Both the position numbers and the translations under genes were made by a program. A stretch of 64,000 bases of DNA from Hypomesus transpacificus (Eukaryota > Chordata > Actinopteri > Osmeriformes > Osmeridae): assembly GCF_021917145.1 (NCBI RefSeq), contig NC_061068.1, positions 10,548,975-10,612,974 on the forward strand. Reading direction: 5' to 3'. Within the stretch, counting starts at the first letter, position 1. Every line of letters starts with the position of its first letter. Positions 61,101-64,000 of this stretch are shown piece after piece. Below the pieces are notes generated by a model, which made no database searches, was not told the origin of the DNA, and worked only from the letters and a program-made list of their open reading frames with translations.

Positions 61101-61891
61101 TTAATGTGTGCTCAATTATCATTCATAACATTGTGTTGTTAATGCATAATTGTCATATTTTTGCTCTGCAGGAGAGAAATACCATACCTTCAGTCCCGGT
61201 TTACACGTTTGTCAGAGAGGAGGAGGGGGGTCTGACAAGACAAAAGGCATATGAAGGAAAAGATCAAATGATAAAGGAAGCAATGGAGAACATTGGAAAT
61301 GCACCAAGCGAGGATGTAGATTGTTCCCAAGATGCACCTCTTTCAATCAATCGATTGGAAAGTATACCATTAGACACTCAGAGAAATGGGTTGTCTGCGG
61401 AGACCAGCACTGGACTGCTCTCCTTCTTAAAAAAGGGGAGGGGGGAACAGTCTACGGATAGTTACTCCCACCCCCCACCTCTCCATGATACTCAGCTTGG
61501 CTCATCGGTGGACTTGGAGGATGTGGGGGAGGGTACCGAGGATAGACAAAGCCCCCTGAGCAAGCTCCACAGGATGGTCAACAAGACCTTTGGGCAGATG
61601 TCGTCTCTGGCACTGGGCAGCTCGCCTTCTCAAGAAGGGGTTTTTGGTAGCCCCGAAGAAAGCCAAACAGAGGCCAAGCGAGACGCCTCCCCCGATAGGA
61701 ACGACACAGACAGCATTAGCGCCTATGAGGATGCGTCTGCTGACACACCTGAGTTGGAGAATGTCTTCCCAGTGTTCTCTGGCGTGAATGGGACAGGGCT
61801 GATTGATGATGCCTGCCCCACTGTAGAGAAGGAGGAGGGAGATCCAACCAATGAAGCCAGAAATCCCAATGACTCTTGTATTGTGTCATAA
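58170..61891 (+). CDS. LRRFIP-like coiled-coil protein, 6 exons, about 391 aa
   Basis: Exons: 58170-58268, 59111-59182, 59313-59351, 59676-59837, 60177-60260, 61172-61891, all phase 0. The start MHSGSFEKAGSPRKRTLSRG is Ser/Arg-rich. Residues about 71-155 form a heptad-rich coiled coil (LLFQVDVLQDALEGVEEMLA) matching the pattern of the LRRFIP1/2 coiled coil (QVDxLxDxLxxxEExLxE), proteins that bind the leucine-rich repeats of Flightless-1. The last exon encodes about 240 acidic, Ser/Pro-rich, probably disordered residues ending NDSCIVS. There is no signal peptide or membrane helix. It is shorter than LRRFIP1/2 and lacks their amino-terminal part, so it may be a divergent paralogue or a separate family. 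Exon 3 (39 bp) is least sure: weak donor GTGATA and a CAGCAG tandem acceptor. Exon structure is better supported than the family name. Confidence 0.7.
58446..58464. repeat. short TTAGC tandem repeat
   Basis: Almost four units of TTAGC in intron 1 of the LRRFIP-like gene. Confidence 0.85.
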
Positions 61892-63948
61892 GTTCATGGT
61901 GGCTGCCTATTGAGTGTAAAAGGGTCACATTTGTTCAGAATTCCTGGTATACCAGCTAATGGTCTAGCTCCTTAAAAAAACATGACGTCAACTTGATGGT
62001 TCTTACTCTTTTTAAAATGTTTGTTTTTGGCTTCCTTGCAGAGTGGAACCAGCTTAGGTCTTCATACATAAAACAAATAGTTTTGTGTTCAAAAACTTTA
62101 GGCAATCAGTTTAACTCACTTCAAATGAAAACCCTTTTTATAAATTAGTACCTGATACATCCCTTATTTTAAGACCTGCTTTCTGCCGAAAAAAAACTGT
62201 TATAGTGGGATGCATTAGAACTGAGTGGGTCCAAATTGATTTTAAGCTTTGTAAAGGAGTTTAATGAATTAACAATTTCAACCCAGCCATGAGCGGAACT
62301 CTGTATCAAAACTGACCTTTGATCTAAATCATTTCTAAATATGGATTCAGCTAGAAAGTACCAGCTGTCTGTGTACATACCAAACTGTCAGTCCACAGTT
62401 TATAGCCAGCTATCACATTGGTGTGTTTTGGCCTTTAGCTGTCATGCGGCTTGTAATTCATTTAAACTATATGTCCACATCCTTCTCAAAATCCATCTCT
62501 TTTATCACATGTATGACATGACAAGTTGCATTAATGGATATATATATATATATATATATGATTGTATATACACATTGTTGATTCCTTGTTTTGTGTCCTA
62601 ACTTGCTGATAATCCCTCCAGGCATACACAAAGTTATCAGATATGTTGGGGACACAACGCAGGTCTGTATCACATACTTTCTTTGATGCCGTTTCGGTGC
62701 TCCTAGAACTATTATTGGCTGCTGGCCAGTTAGCAGTCACAATAGTACACAACCGAAAACATAAGGGGAAAAGGGAGTAAGGGAAAAAACTAAAAGGGTT
62801 AAAATGATACCATCTATGGGAATAAAACTAATGTTTTCACTATCCCACTAGCCTTTACAAGAATGTTTATTTTTATCCTCATGAAGGACTTGCCTTTGCT
62901 TGAACACCTCAGCACATCTTGAGAACTTGAAAGAAACAACGAGTTAAGTCTACACTGGCTTCCGTGGGTGTGTGACAGATACTCAGAAATTTGAAGGAAC
63001 ATTCCATATTATTGTACCTTTTAGAGTTTTGGTACTGTGCATTTTCTTACTTTGCAATCAAATGTTTGCTCAGTTGCAGTGAAACTACTGAATTTGGAAT
63101 ATGAATTTTTTATTCTGACATTGCTGTACAGCGTGTCCTCTGTTTATGTAGTTATCTGAGGTGTGGGGCTTGGGAAGCATAACATAAACACTGCAATTTT
63201 TTATCTCTCACAAGATATTTTTTTTATCATTCCTGAGATTGATCTGTTGTTTCACCTTAAAACTTGCACATTCTGCATGTTTAGTCGTGACTGTATTTTG
63301 ATTTGACATATGCATGTTTAACAGGAACTTGAGTTTTCCTCCTGTTACAAAGCATTCCAATTTTGTATTTAGTGTGCTTATGCTGTATATGATTATATAT
63401 CAAGTCAGAAGCAGCTAATACTTCTTCATATCCAGATAATCAATGTCTTAAAGAGGGTGTTTTAAAAGGGATTTAACTTACAATGACAATTTGCTACTTT
63501 AAATATATACATTTTAACTTTGATGAGTGTTTTCTGAATGTTTTGCATTTCTTTATTCTCGGTGTTGCCTGCCTGCTGTTTTGGGAGAAATGTATAGTAT
63601 TAGTGTGGTTTTTAAACACACAGTGCTATTTATTGCTAAGTTGATGAACTATGGTGTAATATATCATGTATAAATGTTCTTCAATGTCATGGTTTTATCT
63701 TAATATACATCTTTATCAAAAACTATTTTGCTGCATGCTTTAAAATGCAAAAAAAAACTATTGCACAATTAGCTTTGGCTTGTACTTGACCAGATTTCTT
63801 GATATGTCATGCTGTAAAGTGGCATATTAGTTTCACACAATACTGTACAGTTCTTAAACATGAAGCAAGAATGCAGAGGTGCATATTATATTTACACCAA
63901 ATAGTAATATGTATTTTTAGAATTGATTCTATTCTTTTGAAGAATAAA
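61892..63948 (+). other. 3' UTR of the LRRFIP-like gene with polyadenylation signal
   Basis: 2 kb AT-rich trailer with no further exon. AATAAA at 63943-63948 is the likely end signal; an earlier AATAAA lies at about 62821. A TA microsatellite occupies 62538-62559. Confidence 0.6.
62538..62559. repeat. TA microsatellite
   Basis: About eleven TA units within the probable 3' UTR. Confidence 0.95.
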
Positions 63949-64000
63949 TATTTTATACTGTCATATGTTTGGATGTTTGTCAGTGTTGTTGGTTTGGGAT

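Overview
This window is nuclear DNA from a bony fish, most probably a teleost. Genes are split by GT-AG introns, AATAAA polyadenylation signals follow the stop codons, CA/GA/AT microsatellites are common, and several Tc1-like and miniature inverted-repeat transposons of fish type are present. Six complete protein-coding genes and one gene cut by the left edge can be rebuilt exon by exon. The exons join in frame, and five of the six complete products, all but the unrecognised last gene, have the length expected for their family.

Layout: (1) 1-10.7 kb holds three alpha-tubulin genes. Two are in tandem on the minus strand (the first loses most of its last exon at the window edge) and one is on the plus strand, head to head with the second. 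(2) 11.2-16.1 kb is pmel (minus), the melanosome amyloid protein. (3) 18.9-21.4 kb is cdk2 (plus). (4) 21.6-34.9 kb is sarnp (plus), an mRNA-export SAP-domain protein. Its ninth intron is 10.3 kb long and full of repeats, including a Tc1 transposase remnant broken by two miniature transposons. (5) 35.6-37.2 kb is a full-length but dead Tc1-like transposon. (6) 38.4-56.5 kb is gdf11 (minus), a TGF-beta family ligand with an 11.4 kb first intron and possibly a long 3' UTR. (7) 58.2-63.9 kb is a plus-strand gene for an LRRFIP-like coiled-coil protein.

The pmel/cdk2 and sarnp/gdf11 neighbourhoods match the human 12q13 arrangement, so this is an ancient vertebrate block and not an accessory region. 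The genes do not form a pathway: tubulin is cytoskeletal, pmel pigment, cdk2 cell cycle, sarnp RNA export, gdf11 axial patterning. What may tie the right half together is regulation. The large introns and spacers around gdf11 and sarnp hold many sequence islands that look like developmental enhancers, but this needs cross-species alignment.

I found no sign of a previously undescribed biological system. The most interesting points are the probable gene conversion among the tubulin genes, the dated nest of transposons in sarnp intron 9, a perfect 30-bp palindrome carrying a PAR-bZIP core in gdf11 intron 1, a polypyrimidine/C-run tract beside the gdf11 exon 3 acceptor, a His replacing a conserved Tyr in mature GDF11, and a 36-nt inverted repeat bracketing the sarnp 3' end.
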